Shown: one piece after another, positions 38,300-48,677 of the stretch
Position numbering within the stretch: position 1 is the stretch's first letter
Layout: each line of letters opens with the position of its first letter
Assembly (NCBI GenBank): GCA_947498505.1
Contig: CANMKG010000002.1
Span: 496,001 to 560,000 of the forward strand
Length of the DNA: 64,000 nucleotides
Source of the DNA: an uncultured Maribacter sp.
GTDB lineage: Bacteria; Bacteroidota; Bacteroidia; Flavobacteriales; Flavobacteriaceae
Direction: 5' to 3'
Program-made: the position numbers and the translations under genes
The notes under the pieces: generated by a model
The model's input: only the letters and a program-made list of their open reading frames with translations
The model's database searches: none
Told to the model about the DNA's origin: nothing

Positions 38300-40462
38300 T
38301 TAATCCCATTTGATAATAGTAAATTCGCATCTACGATTAAGTTCATGTTGCTGTTCTGAACAAGAATCTTCGGTTTCGCACTTAACTAGAGGTTTTGATT
38401 CTCCATAACCTTTTGCGGTAATACGTTTTTCTGAAATGCCTTGTGAAACCAGATATTCTAGAACCGAATTTGACCTTTTTTGGGATAAATCACGGTTATA
38501 ACGATTATTACCTCGAATATCAGTATGTGTTCCGATTTCTAGATGTATACCTGGGTTGTTTTTTAGTAGTGTGACAATTTCGTCTAATTTTTCTTTAGAT
38601 TCTAGTCTTATGTACCATAGGTCATAATCAAACCTAACTTTTGATTCTGATTTAATTATAATAGCGTTATTAGTTTTTTCTATTAACGGCTCTTTTTTAA
38701 TTACGTTTTCAATGCGCTTAAGGCGTTCCTGCTCTTTTTGTTGATTTTCTCTTTCAATTCGAACAAGTTCTTGTTCTTTTTCTTTTTGCGCTTTTTCTTT
38801 AAGGCGTTTTTCTTCAGCAATTCTTTCGTCCTCGGCTAATTGAGCTTTACGTTGTTTTTCTGCCTCAATACGTTTTTGTTCTTCTGCTTTTTTCTTTTCA
38901 ATTTCGGCGATAGAAATCAAATGTAAAGAACCATCTTTTATACTATTTCTTACTTTATCGGTTAGAACATTTTTAGAATTGTCGTTATATCCATTTTTTC
39001 TAGCCTTAATGGTATATTGATTTTCGCAGTCAACATTAAATTTAAATGAAGCATCGTTATTTGTTTTTACAGAAGATACTAGTTTAGCATCTGCATTGTA
39101 TATATCTACGATAGAAAAGGGTATAGGTAAATTTGTTGTTTTGTCTGTAATTGTTCCAGCAATAAATTGACCGCAATCTTCAATAATCAATGGTTTAGTT
39201 ATTTTAAACTCATAAATATCGTCACCACCCATTCCGCCAGGTCGGTTTGAGGCGAAAAAGCCATTTTGTTCAGTATCAACGCTAAATGCAAAATCGTCAT
39301 AACCACCATTTAAAGGTTTTCCTGCATTATTGGGTTTTTGAAATGTATTATTTTTAGATTCTGAAACAAAAATGTCTAGTAAACCAAAGCCTGCATGTCC
39401 GTTTGATGAAAAGTATAAGTTATTGTCTTTATCAATAAAAGGGAACTGTTCTTTTTTTGGAGTATTGATAGTTTTACCTAAATTTTTTGGTAAACCAAAT
39501 TTTCCACTTGTATCAATTGAGACTTCATAAATATCAAAAGAACCATAACCATCTGGTCTGTCGGAAGCAAAATACATTTTAGTATTACTGGCATTTAAAG
39601 TAGGATGTTCATTAGAAAAATCGTCACTATTAAAGTGTAATTCGGTAATGTTTTTCCATTCATTTTCAATCCATTCTGCCTTGTATATTTTTAAGTTAGA
39701 AATTTTATTTCCATCAGTTTTTTTCTTCCCCTTTGTAAAATTATTACGAGTAAAATAAATGGTTTTTCTATCGTTGGTTATAGCAAAAGTAGCCTCATGC
39801 ATTTTGGTGTTAATGTTTTTAGAAAAAGGGATACTAACACTATCACCTAAAGCTAACTTATCAACCGAATGAGCATACATATCTAAATAGTTCTCACTGT
39901 TCCATCTATATACTTTACTTAAAATAGGTTTTGCATTTTTTTTGGAAGCCGCGTATACAATTGTGCTATCTACTTTTGCTGCTCCAAATTCTGAATATTT
40001 AGTATTTAAGGGTAAATTTTCAATTTTAAAACGGTTACCAATAGCATCTACGTTTTCTAAATGTTTAAGTTCGGCTTTTAATTTTTCAACTTTAACAGTA
40101 TCGTTTTTTGACCCATAATAGTCCATTAATATTTGCGTAGCCTCTTCATATTCACCAATTGCTTTAAGTGTTTGACTGTATTTAAAGAAGTAACTTTCGT
40201 CTATGTTTTCACTGTAAACAGTGGTCAGGTACGAAAACCATTTTGCTGCTTTAGAAAGTTGATAAGTGTTGTAATAACTATCAGCTAGATTTTTTACCAC
40301 AGCTGAACTTTTGTTTGATTTTGCAATTTCTTCGTAAAGAGGAATTGCATCACCGTAAAATGCTCTGTTAAAGTAATTGTGCGCACGTTGTACATCTTGT
40401 TGGCCTATCGCTGAGATTTGTAGTAACCCTACAAAACATATAAATAAAACTGTTTTTTTCAT
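38300..40462 (-). CDS. OmpA family/TPR-PD40 protein (T9SS/gliding-associated type; start at MKKTVLFICFVG)
   Basis: PD40-like (FASDRPDGYGSFDIYEV), carboxypeptidase-like domain, C-terminal OmpA LEIGTHTDIRGNNRYNRDLSQKRSNSVLEYL. Confidence 0.9.
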   Translation of the reverse strand: MKKTVLFICFVGLLQISAIGQQDVQRAHNYFNRAFYGDAIPLYEEIAKSNKSSAVVKNLADSYYNTYQLSKAAKWFSYLTTVYSENIDESYFFKYSQTLKAIGEYEEATQILMDYYGSKNDTVKVEKLKAELKHLENVDAIGNRFKIENLPLNTKYSEFGAAKVDSTIVYAASKKNAKPILSKVYRWNSENYLDMYAHSVDKLALGDSVSIPFSKNINTKMHEATFAITNDRKTIYFTRNNFTKGKKKTDGNKISNLKIYKAEWIENEWKNITELHFNSDDFSNEHPTLNASNTKMYFASDRPDGYGSFDIYEVSIDTSGKFGLPKNLGKTINTPKKEQFPFIDKDNNLYFSSNGHAGFGLLDIFVSESKNNTFQKPNNAGKPLNGGYDDFAFSVDTEQNGFFASNRPGGMGGDDIYEFKITKPLIIEDCGQFIAGTITDKTTNLPIPFSIVDIYNADAKLVSSVKTNNDASFKFNVDCENQYTIKARKNGYNDNSKNVLTDKVRNSIKDGSLHLISIAEIEKKKAEEQKRIEAEKQRKAQLAEDERIAEEKRLKEKAQKEKEQELVRIERENQQKEQERLKRIENVIKKEPLIEKTNNAIIIKSESKVRFDYDLWYIRLESKEKLDEIVTLLKNNPGIHLEIGTHTDIRGNNRYNRDLSQKRSNSVLEYLVSQGISEKRITAKGYGESKPLVKCETEDSCSEQQHELNRRCEFTIIKWD

Positions 40463-40475
40463 AACGTATATTGTT

Positions 40476-41414
40476 TTAGTAGAATCTAGGAGATTTATCA
40501 TACCCTTTTCGAAGACCTAAAAGGTCTAAATCAAAAAGTGCAAAAATTTCGTGTGAACCAGAGCTAAACTCCCCTAAATTAGAAAGTGTATAATCGTAGG
40601 CATAACCAATTCTAATAGCAGGAAGCACTTTAATGTTAAACATGGCATTTACCGAGTCATCAAGACGGTAAGCTATACCAGCTTCAAACTTATCATTTAA
40701 GAGCACGTTTAGTCCAGCATCAAAGGAAATTGGTGAACCTTTTACAGCTTTTGCCAAAATGGAAGGCTTTAATTTAAGATTTGGATTTAATTGATAAACA
40801 TAGCCAGCGGTTAAAAATACGTGCATTTCCTCAGAACCTAGACGAGTAACCCCATCTTTGTCACTTAAATGTTTTGTTGATAAAAGATTAGGTATAGATA
40901 ACCCAATATAAAGTTCTTCTCTATGATAAAAAGCACCGATACCAATGTTAGGGAAAATGGTATTATTATCATTTCTAAAGGCAACATCATCTTGTAATTC
41001 GGGTAGAATTAAATTAGTAAAGTTGGTCGTGAAGTTGGTAATACCAGCTTTTAGACCTAATGCAATACTATTTTTATCATCTAATTTTAAGTTGTACGCG
41101 AAATCTGCGAAGATGTTATTTTCTTTTACTACACCGTCGCCTATATTATCACTAACGAATGAAATACCTGCTTCGACTTTTTCAGTTAGAGCAGCATGTG
41201 CAAAAAAGGTCATGGTTTTTGGTCCACCAACAGCGGAAACCCATTGCGACCGATAAAGAGTTCCTAGGTTTAAAAGCCCAATATCGTTTGTAGTGTAAGC
41301 AGGGTTAATAATGCTCATATTATACATGTATTGAGAATATTGAGGGTCCTGTTGACCTTTCAGAGTATACTGAATAAGGCAAAAGAAGAATATATATACA
41401 AGTGTTTTCTTCAT
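40476..41414 (-). CDS. PorP/SprF family type IX secretion system membrane protein
   Basis: QQDPQYSQYMYNMSIINPAYT, YRSQWVSAVGGPKTMTFFAHA. Confidence 0.94.
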   Translation of the reverse strand: MKKTLVYIFFFCLIQYTLKGQQDPQYSQYMYNMSIINPAYTTNDIGLLNLGTLYRSQWVSAVGGPKTMTFFAHAALTEKVEAGISFVSDNIGDGVVKENNIFADFAYNLKLDDKNSIALGLKAGITNFTTNFTNLILPELQDDVAFRNDNNTIFPNIGIGAFYHREELYIGLSIPNLLSTKHLSDKDGVTRLGSEEMHVFLTAGYVYQLNPNLKLKPSILAKAVKGSPISFDAGLNVLLNDKFEAGIAYRLDDSVNAMFNIKVLPAIRIGYAYDYTLSNLGEFSSGSHEIFALFDLDLLGLRKGYDKSPRFY

Positions 41415-41443
41415 TGTATTTTAATTAAATGGCTAGCGTTGTT

Positions 41444-44332
41444 TTATCTGTTTAGGTAAAGTCTTCCTTGAGTTGGTTTAAAACCTTCTTTATTATAATT
41501 TATGATATAAAAGTAAACTCCGTTTGGAGCAATTTTACCACCAGTTGCGGTACCATCCCATTTAGGTTTAGAGATATTTCCGATAAACATTTGGTTACCA
41601 TATCTATTAACAATTTCAAGTGTAAATTCAGGAAAAATAGTACCTATGTTTGGTACGTGAAAAGTATCATTATCTCCATCTCCATTAGGAGAAAAGGCCT
41701 CTGGTATAAAGAAATTATAATCCTCTGGATTACAACTGCTGAGGTCTACAGTTACGGCTACTCTTTGAGGGTTTCTACATCCCGTAATAGGGTTAAAACT
41801 TTCTGCATAGTAGGTCATTTCTGTAACCAAAGGTGTGTTGAAATCTAACGGTGTACCATTATCTGGTTCGTCGTACCAAAAAATGTCATAACTATTCATA
41901 GACTCTAGCGCTCTTAAATCTTCGACTGTAGGATTATCTAAACCACAAATCTCTAAAGTTGTAAATGCTATAGAGGCTGGTTCTAGAGTATGTACGGTTG
42001 GAATAACTTCAAGCCGAGCGGTACTATGGCAGCTATCTGTAGTTTCAGTACTTGCAAAATAACTAACACCATTACTTAAAATAGTAGTATTATCTAAAAG
42101 GTTTCCTCCAGAAGAAGTATCATACCACACTACATTTTCACCGTTACTTACATTAATAACAAGATCCGTTAAAGTGGCGTTTTCAGCCTCACAAAATTCT
42201 GGAGTTATATTTGCAGCGGTTGGTGCTGAAGGATTAGAAAGAGTAACTATTACCTGAACCCTATCAGAACCTTCGCAGTTATTGCTTAAATCGGTATTCG
42301 AAATAAAATAGTCTTCACCATCAACTAAAAGTGTTGTAATGGGAAGAATGTTTAAGTCTGTAGCTGTGTCATAGAACAAAATAGTACCATTGGCACTTAC
42401 ATTTATATCTTCAAGCGTTGGTCCAGAGGGATAATTATTTAAACAAAAAGTTTGTAACGCATCAGCAGTTGGAGCTGCTGGTGTTCCCATTCGTGCAAAG
42501 TTTTCTGTAAGTTCAAAATCAAAAACTACTCTACATGGTGTAGTATCGTTTTGCGAACTTCGGACTCTTACCGTGTAATTACCTTCAGGTAAAGCTGATG
42601 CATCAATTTGATAATTTGCTGTTCCGCCTGTAAAGTTTATACTATTTTCAGTTAAAATATTATTTGTAGCCTGTTCTATAACGTCATATTCTATGCTATA
42701 CGTGCCATCTCCTAGTATCGGAGCATCAATAATTACATCAATTTGCGATGCATTACAATTGTTATCAACCAGTAGGTCTAAATCAATTTCTGATGGAGTA
42801 GGTATTATAGTTACTGATGTACTTAGTTGACAACTTAAATCTATACCGTCTTCAATATCAAAAGTAATATCGTAGTCTCCACCGTTGGTAAAATTTGATC
42901 CAGGTATGATTAAGTTTCCTGTTCCATTGGTGAAATTTACATCGCCAGAAAGTAAGGTGTTGTTATTGTCTGGATTTGTGATTGCATAATTTATAGTATG
43001 TGTTAAGTTGGATAAAACCAGTGATGAGTTAAAAATGTTACTTAAACTAACAACAACATCAGTATCTACGCATGTGTCTGGAGCAGAGGCGGAAGGATTT
43101 GAAACAAAAAATGAAACACTAGGTACTAGTATAGTGGCACATACGTCCCGTGTTGGAGATGTTCCTCTAATGCTGCTGATACTTAAGGTTAAATTTTGAT
43201 TTGTTGGAGTATTGTTTTTGTCTAAAATGAATGATGCAGTTCCATTACTAAAGGTTGCCGATGCAGGGGCTGGTTCTGCAGATGTTCCTGCATAGCCGTA
43301 TGAAATGTTGTAAACACCATCTGGTAATAATATTTGGTTGTATGCTAGCTCTACAATATAATCATCTTGTGAAACGCAATAATTTTCCGCCTCCATTGTG
43401 CCTTCAAGGGTAGGAAGAATCACAACTCTAACCGTGGTATGCTGTTCTTCACAAACAGGGTGATACGGTGAAGGAAATACACTATAAGTAAATGAGTAAT
43501 TTCCAACACCATGAGTGTTGTATATATCTTGAATGTCAACTATATTATCTGAGAGGTCACTTAATTGATTTGTACTTGCCTCTGACCAGGTGCCTTGTAT
43601 ATCTTCATCAACCAATAAAGAGTTTAAGTTAAAATGGGTATACCCAGATAAATCTTCATAGTTACATAAGGTTAAATCGGAACCTGTACCTGATTGAGCT
43701 CTTGGGTGAACTTCTAGTTTAACGGTAACAGAAGTTTCCAAACAACTACCAACCTGACCAACGGTATAAGTAAAAATATATTCACCAGGGCCTGCCTCTG
43801 AAGCGTCAAAAGTGTCGCCATTTAAAAAACCTGTTGCGGTAGAAGGGTCTTCTTCCCACAAACCGTTTACATCAGGTACTTTTCCATCTAAATCATCTCC
43901 AATAAATCCGTTCATATCTACAAATGCATTGCTACTACATGCATTAGCACTACCATCTATATTATCAATTCCAGCATATCCTCCTAAATCAATAGTAATT
44001 ACAGCTGACTGACCGCAGGAAGCATTGGTGTACGTAAATTCATGAGTTCCTGCACTATTTACACGCCATAAATCTAGTTCTCCTGTGACTCTGTTTAAAG
44101 CAAAAAAGTTAGCAGGGTTAGTAGTACTCCATATACCTCCGGGAGTTCCATTGAATCCAGGTACAGAAAAAAGGTCGTACTGTTGATTGTCAACATCAGA
44201 AAATTTATCGCAAATAGTAATGGTAACATCATTTCCTGCGCATTGAGCAGATAAGAAAACAACATTGGAAAAAACAAGTATGAAAAAAAACCATTTTAAA
44301 TTAAAAATGGATAATGTTTTAAAAAAACTCAT
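41444..44332 (-). CDS. T9SS type B-sorted surface protein (gliding motility-associated C-terminal domain)
   Basis: C-terminus FFIPEAFSPNGDGDNDTFHVPNI...VNRYGNQMF...WDGTATGGKIAPNGVYFYIINY; repeated Ig-like segments. Confidence 0.92.
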   Translation of the reverse strand: MSFFKTLSIFNLKWFFFILVFSNVVFLSAQCAGNDVTITICDKFSDVDNQQYDLFSVPGFNGTPGGIWSTTNPANFFALNRVTGELDLWRVNSAGTHEFTYTNASCGQSAVITIDLGGYAGIDNIDGSANACSSNAFVDMNGFIGDDLDGKVPDVNGLWEEDPSTATGFLNGDTFDASEAGPGEYIFTYTVGQVGSCLETSVTVKLEVHPRAQSGTGSDLTLCNYEDLSGYTHFNLNSLLVDEDIQGTWSEASTNQLSDLSDNIVDIQDIYNTHGVGNYSFTYSVFPSPYHPVCEEQHTTVRVVILPTLEGTMEAENYCVSQDDYIVELAYNQILLPDGVYNISYGYAGTSAEPAPASATFSNGTASFILDKNNTPTNQNLTLSISSIRGTSPTRDVCATILVPSVSFFVSNPSASAPDTCVDTDVVVSLSNIFNSSLVLSNLTHTINYAITNPDNNNTLLSGDVNFTNGTGNLIIPGSNFTNGGDYDITFDIEDGIDLSCQLSTSVTIIPTPSEIDLDLLVDNNCNASQIDVIIDAPILGDGTYSIEYDVIEQATNNILTENSINFTGGTANYQIDASALPEGNYTVRVRSSQNDTTPCRVVFDFELTENFARMGTPAAPTADALQTFCLNNYPSGPTLEDINVSANGTILFYDTATDLNILPITTLLVDGEDYFISNTDLSNNCEGSDRVQVIVTLSNPSAPTAANITPEFCEAENATLTDLVINVSNGENVVWYDTSSGGNLLDNTTILSNGVSYFASTETTDSCHSTARLEVIPTVHTLEPASIAFTTLEICGLDNPTVEDLRALESMNSYDIFWYDEPDNGTPLDFNTPLVTEMTYYAESFNPITGCRNPQRVAVTVDLSSCNPEDYNFFIPEAFSPNGDGDNDTFHVPNIGTIFPEFTLEIVNRYGNQMFIGNISKPKWDGTATGGKIAPNGVYFYIINYNKEGFKPTQGRLYLNR

Positions 44333-44563
44333 GTGTAATTGGTTAATGTATGTTTTAACAGAAAATTAAAAATATTGGAGCTATTTAATTTGAAGAAAAC
44401 ATTGTTGTGAAATCCTATAGACTTATGTGTTAAATGAAATATTTAGTGTGTTAAAGGGCATGTAAAAAATGCATTTTGTCGATAAATAGTAGTAAATATT
44501 GATGTTACGATGTCTTTAAAATGCGCTTTGGTATCATTATCTTTGAAGCTTAATTTATACTAA

Positions 44564-45922
44564 ATGCAAATACATTTTATAGCAATTGGGGGGAGCGCAA
44601 TGCATAATTTAGCCTTGGCTCTTAATCACAAAGGGTACATAGTTACGGGAAGTGATGATGTTATTTTTGAACCATCCAAGACCAGATTAGAGCAAAAAGG
44701 ACTTTTGCCAAATGAGTTTGGTTGGTTTCCTGAAAAAATTCACTCAGAACTTGATGCTGTAATTTTAGGGATGCATGCTAAAGCTGATAATCCAGAACTT
44801 ATTAAAGCTAAAGAGCTTGAGCTAACTATTTATTCTTACCCTGAGTTTTTGTATGAACAATCTAAAAACAAAACCAGAGTAGTAATAGGAGGGAGTCATG
44901 GAAAAACTACGATCACCTCAATGATATTGCATGTACTAAATTATCATGATTTTGATGTTGATTATATGGTAGGGGCTCAATTAGAAGGGTTTGAACGTAT
45001 GGTGCATTTAACGGATAAGAATGATTTTATTATTCTTGAAGGGGATGAATATTTATCGTCTCCTATAGACCGTAGACCTAAATTTCATTTATATAAACCA
45101 AATATAGCGCTCCTAAGTGGTATTGCTTGGGATCATATTAATGTATTTCCAACTTTTGACAATTATGTTGAGCAATTTCAAATATTTGTAGATAGTATTG
45201 TAAAAGGAGGTAGCATTACATATAATGAAGAAGATATTGCTGTTAAAAATGTGGTAGAAGCATCAGAGAATCCAATCAGAAAGTTAGCGTATTCAACTCC
45301 AGATTACGCTGTTGAAAATGGACAGACTTTGTTAGAAACTTCCGAAGGTCCTATGCCAATTGAAGTTTTCGGAAAACATAATTTGAGCAATTTGGCCGGC
45401 GCTAAATGGATTTGCCAAAATATAGGTATAGATGAGGACGATTTTTATGAGGCAATAGCTACCTTTAAAGGAGCATCAAAAAGGTTAGAAAAACTGGCGG
45501 AAAGCAAGACTAACGTGGCGTATAAGGACTTTGCACATTCACCAAGTAAAGTAGCGGCTACTACTAAAGCCGTTAAAGAACAATATCCAGAAAGAAAATT
45601 AATTGCCTGTTTAGAGTTACATACATATAGTAGTTTTAATCCGGAATTTTTAAAGGAATATAGAGGCGCACTAGATGAAGCAGATGAAGCTATAGTTTTT
45701 TATTTGCCAGAGTCGGTTAAAATTAAAAAGTTGGCAGAAGTCACTTCAGAACAAATTTCAGAAGCATTTCAACGCAACGATTTAAAAATATACACCAACG
45801 CTGATGCGTTTAAAAACTATGTGTTTAATCAAGAATATAACAACTCAGTTTTACTTTTAATGAGCTCTGGTAATTATGGTGGATTAAACTTGAATGAGGT
45901 TAAATCGTTAATTGTAAATTAA
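44564..45922 (+). CDS. mpl: UDP-N-acetylmuramate:L-Ala-gamma-D-Glu-meso-DAP ligase-type Mur ligase
   Basis: HFIAIGGSAMHNLALAL, GGSHGKTTITSMI, LEGDEYLSSPIDRRPKF. Confidence 0.92.
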   Translation: MQIHFIAIGGSAMHNLALALNHKGYIVTGSDDVIFEPSKTRLEQKGLLPNEFGWFPEKIHSELDAVILGMHAKADNPELIKAKELELTIYSYPEFLYEQSKNKTRVVIGGSHGKTTITSMILHVLNYHDFDVDYMVGAQLEGFERMVHLTDKNDFIILEGDEYLSSPIDRRPKFHLYKPNIALLSGIAWDHINVFPTFDNYVEQFQIFVDSIVKGGSITYNEEDIAVKNVVEASENPIRKLAYSTPDYAVENGQTLLETSEGPMPIEVFGKHNLSNLAGAKWICQNIGIDEDDFYEAIATFKGASKRLEKLAESKTNVAYKDFAHSPSKVAATTKAVKEQYPERKLIACLELHTYSSFNPEFLKEYRGALDEADEAIVFYLPESVKIKKLAEVTSEQISEAFQRNDLKIYTNADAFKNYVFNQEYNNSVLLLMSSGNYGGLNLNEVKSLIVN

Positions 45923-45984
45923 ATAGGTGGAAAGACACTATGTCATGAATTTTTAATAGGAATACATTTTGATATGTTGTTCGT

Positions 45985-46158
45985 ATGAAACGCAAACAAT
46001 TGTATTCTTTTTTTAGACGTAAAGTATCTATGTTTATGATTGCGTATATGCTTGGAGTTTCTAATATCATCCTAGATGAGGATAGAATGATAAATGATAC
46101 GAAAGCTAATATAGAACTTGTTCAAAAAGAATATGACTTTAAAGACCAAGAAGATTAA
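45985..46158 (+). CDS. 57-aa hypothetical protein (not in supplied ORF track)
   Basis: ATG at 45985: MKRKQLYSFFRRKVSMFMIAYMLGVSNIILDEDRMINDTKANIELVQKEYDFKDQED*, stop at 46156-46158. Confidence 0.55.
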   Translation: MKRKQLYSFFRRKVSMFMIAYMLGVSNIILDEDRMINDTKANIELVQKEYDFKDQED

Positions 46159-46595
46159 ACACCAAATTGATTTAAATGGTGATTAAGGTGTTTATATTGC
46201 ATTTTACCCCATTCTTCATGAGTAAACCTTCCAAATAAAGGATGTGGATTCCAGCTTTTTCTGTTTTTAAGTTCATGCATTTCTTTGGTTAGGAGAATTA
46301 GTTTTTCAAGTTCAACGGAAAAATCTTTAGTTTCATTAGTTTTCAATTGTGATGGAGTTGGCATATTTTTTTTGAATGGTCTATCATTAAATAAAATCTT
46401 TTTAAAAAAGAGTCGGGCAAATATATTCCCGTTTCCCTTATCTCTATTTTTAATAGCAACTATTAACGGATGTTGACAATGCCATACCATTTGCCCAACG
46501 CTCATTTTCCCCCATTGTCTTTTAGAATCATGTTTAAGGTTGTTTAATCTTTCCATGATTTCTTTAAAATCTTGATTATTAAAGAGAGACTTCAT
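46155..46595 (-). CDS. DUF1569-like/DinB-related protein
   Basis: 146 aa; RQWGKMSVGQMVWHCQHPL, HPLFGRFTHEEWGKMQYKHLNHHLNQFG. Confidence 0.82.
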   Translation of the reverse strand: MKSLFNNQDFKEIMERLNNLKHDSKRQWGKMSVGQMVWHCQHPLIVAIKNRDKGNGNIFARLFFKKILFNDRPFKKNMPTPSQLKTNETKDFSVELEKLILLTKEMHELKNRKSWNPHPLFGRFTHEEWGKMQYKHLNHHLNQFGV

Positions 46596-46654
46596 TTTTA
46601 GATATATTCTGTAGTTTTAAAGATAGTTTTTTTTAGTTTATATATCTTTAGAGA

Positions 46655-47353
46655 ATGCAAGAAAAATCAACATCTTTTTCCATAAAACATTGGTCCAATG
46701 ATGATAAACCTCGCGAAAAACTCCTTTCCAAAGGAAAATCTGCCCTTTCTGATGCCGAGCTAATAGCAATATTAATAGGCTCAGGTAATAGGGATGAAAG
46801 TGCGGTAGAATTATCTAAACGTATACTGTCTTCCACAAAAAACAATCTAAACGACCTTGGCAAAGTATCCATAAATCAACTACTGAAATTTAAAGGAATA
46901 GGTGAAGCTAAAGCAATATCAATAGTCGCTGCGATGGAATTGGGAAGAAGAAGACGGGCTGAAGAAACTCCCTTAATTACCAAAATAAGTAGCAGTAAAA
47001 CCGGTTTTGAATTGTTGCAACCAATATTGGGAGACTTGCCGCACGAAGAATTTTGGATTGTTTATCTAAATAATGCAAATAAAGTAATTCGAAAATCGCA
47101 ACTTAGCAAGGGAGGTATTACAGGTACTTTAGTGGATGTACGTTTAGTCCTAAAACAAGCTTTAGAAATTGGAGCTTTAGCCTTAATTTTGGCACATAAT
47201 CATCCCTCCGGAACGCTAAGACCGAGTGCTGCTGATAAAGAAATTACCAAGAAACTTATTACAGCAGCAAATGCCTTAGATATAAAAGTTTTGGATCATT
47301 TAATAATTACTGATAAGGATTATTTTAGCTTTGCAGATGAAGGTATTCTTTAG
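46655..47353 (+). CDS. radC: RadC family JAB-domain protein
   Basis: PREKLLSKGKSALSDAELIAILIGSG; JAMM motif LAHNHPSGTLRPSAAD. Confidence 0.96.
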   Translation: MQEKSTSFSIKHWSNDDKPREKLLSKGKSALSDAELIAILIGSGNRDESAVELSKRILSSTKNNLNDLGKVSINQLLKFKGIGEAKAISIVAAMELGRRRRAEETPLITKISSSKTGFELLQPILGDLPHEEFWIVYLNNANKVIRKSQLSKGGITGTLVDVRLVLKQALEIGALALILAHNHPSGTLRPSAADKEITKKLITAANALDIKVLDHLIITDKDYFSFADEGIL

Positions 47354-47381
47354 GATACGGTATTGATAAAAATGAAAGTAT

Positions 47382-48677
47382 ATGTTGCTAATTTACACAC
47401 ATAAAATAACATCTCGTTTTAGCTATGTAATGCGACATATATTTACCAATATTTTGGGGGTAGAGGTTAGTTTCACTACTAAGGTAGAGGACTTTATAAA
47501 GCATACTGGGCCTAAAATTACTTATACTAAACAACCGCTGCAAAATGAGTTTTTTGTCAGAAGTAACGATTTACTTTTTGAACAAGGCATAAATGACTTA
47601 AACATAAATATTGGTAATTGGGAAGGTGTACCTTGTTTTTTTATAGCTGGTGAACGCAGTAATATTCCTTTTGATATTTTTTCAGCGAGTTTTTACCTGC
47701 TTAGTAGGTATGAAGAGTATTTACCACATGTTAAGGATATGCATGGTAGGTTTTCACCAAAAGATAGTATAGCCTACGAGAAGAACTTTTTAAAACAACC
47801 AGTTATTGATATATGGGCTTTTAAATTGTTAGCGGCTTTGGAGGAGAAATTTCCGGAAATAGAATATAAAAAACGAAAATTTAAGTTTACGTCTATTATT
47901 GATGTTACTACTTCGCATTGTTATGCACATCGTGGTTTGGTTCGAAGTTTTTTTGGTTTTATAATTGATTTAGGGACGTTTAAATTGAAAAGAGTAATAA
48001 AGCGAATTGCTGTGTGGTTCAACGCGGCAAAAGATCCCTATAACAATTTCAATTATTTAATAGCACTTCATAAAAAGTATAGTGTAAAGAGTATTTTCTT
48101 TTTTCAGTACGCGGCGTATTCTACGTACGACAAAAATGTATCAATATACAACAACAAGTTTAAGTACTTAATAAAATCCATCGCGGACTATAGTCGGGTT
48201 GCTTTAGCAGCTTCGTATAGTTCATTTAATAATATTTTACTTTTAAAGAAAGAAAAAAACGACCTTTCAGATGTAATTAATAGAAAAGTAAAATTTTCAA
48301 GAATGCGGTATAATAGGGTAGATGTACCTATTTCATATCGAAATTTGGTTGAAGCTGAATTTACAGATGATTTTACTATGGGATATACCCATGAAATGGG
48401 TTTTAGGGCAGGTACGTGTACTCCTTTCTATTTTTATGATATATTGTTAGAGCTTCAACAACCAATAAGAGTTCATCCGTTTGTAATGCATGATTATGCA
48501 CTTATGATGTTAGGGAATGAGGGCAAAATTATTGAAAAAATAGAACAGGTTTATGCAGCGGTGAAAATGGTGAATGGAGAGTTTGTGAGTATATTTTCAA
48601 ACGAATTGATTGGCGAAGAACATAGCGTAAATTGGAAAAAACTTTACGAAATGGTTTTAAAAAAATATAATGTTTAA
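47382..48677 (+). CDS. Polysaccharide deacetylase-like protein (DUF7033-type N-terminus)
   Basis: LSRYEEYLPHVKDMHGRFSPKDSIAYEKNFLKQPVIDIW; C-terminal GFRAGTCTPFYFYD. Confidence 0.8.
   Translation: MLLIYTHKITSRFSYVMRHIFTNILGVEVSFTTKVEDFIKHTGPKITYTKQPLQNEFFVRSNDLLFEQGINDLNINIGNWEGVPCFFIAGERSNIPFDIFSASFYLLSRYEEYLPHVKDMHGRFSPKDSIAYEKNFLKQPVIDIWAFKLLAALEEKFPEIEYKKRKFKFTSIIDVTTSHCYAHRGLVRSFFGFIIDLGTFKLKRVIKRIAVWFNAAKDPYNNFNYLIALHKKYSVKSIFFFQYAAYSTYDKNVSIYNNKFKYLIKSIADYSRVALAASYSSFNNILLLKKEKNDLSDVINRKVKFSRMRYNRVDVPISYRNLVEAEFTDDFTMGYTHEMGFRAGTCTPFYFYDILLELQQPIRVHPFVMHDYALMMLGNEGKIIEKIEQVYAAVKMVNGEFVSIFSNELIGEEHSVNWKKLYEMVLKKYNV

Noticed and set aside
41468-41848. 126-aa plus-strand ORF
   Set aside because: Antisense to the conserved T9SS C-terminal domain.
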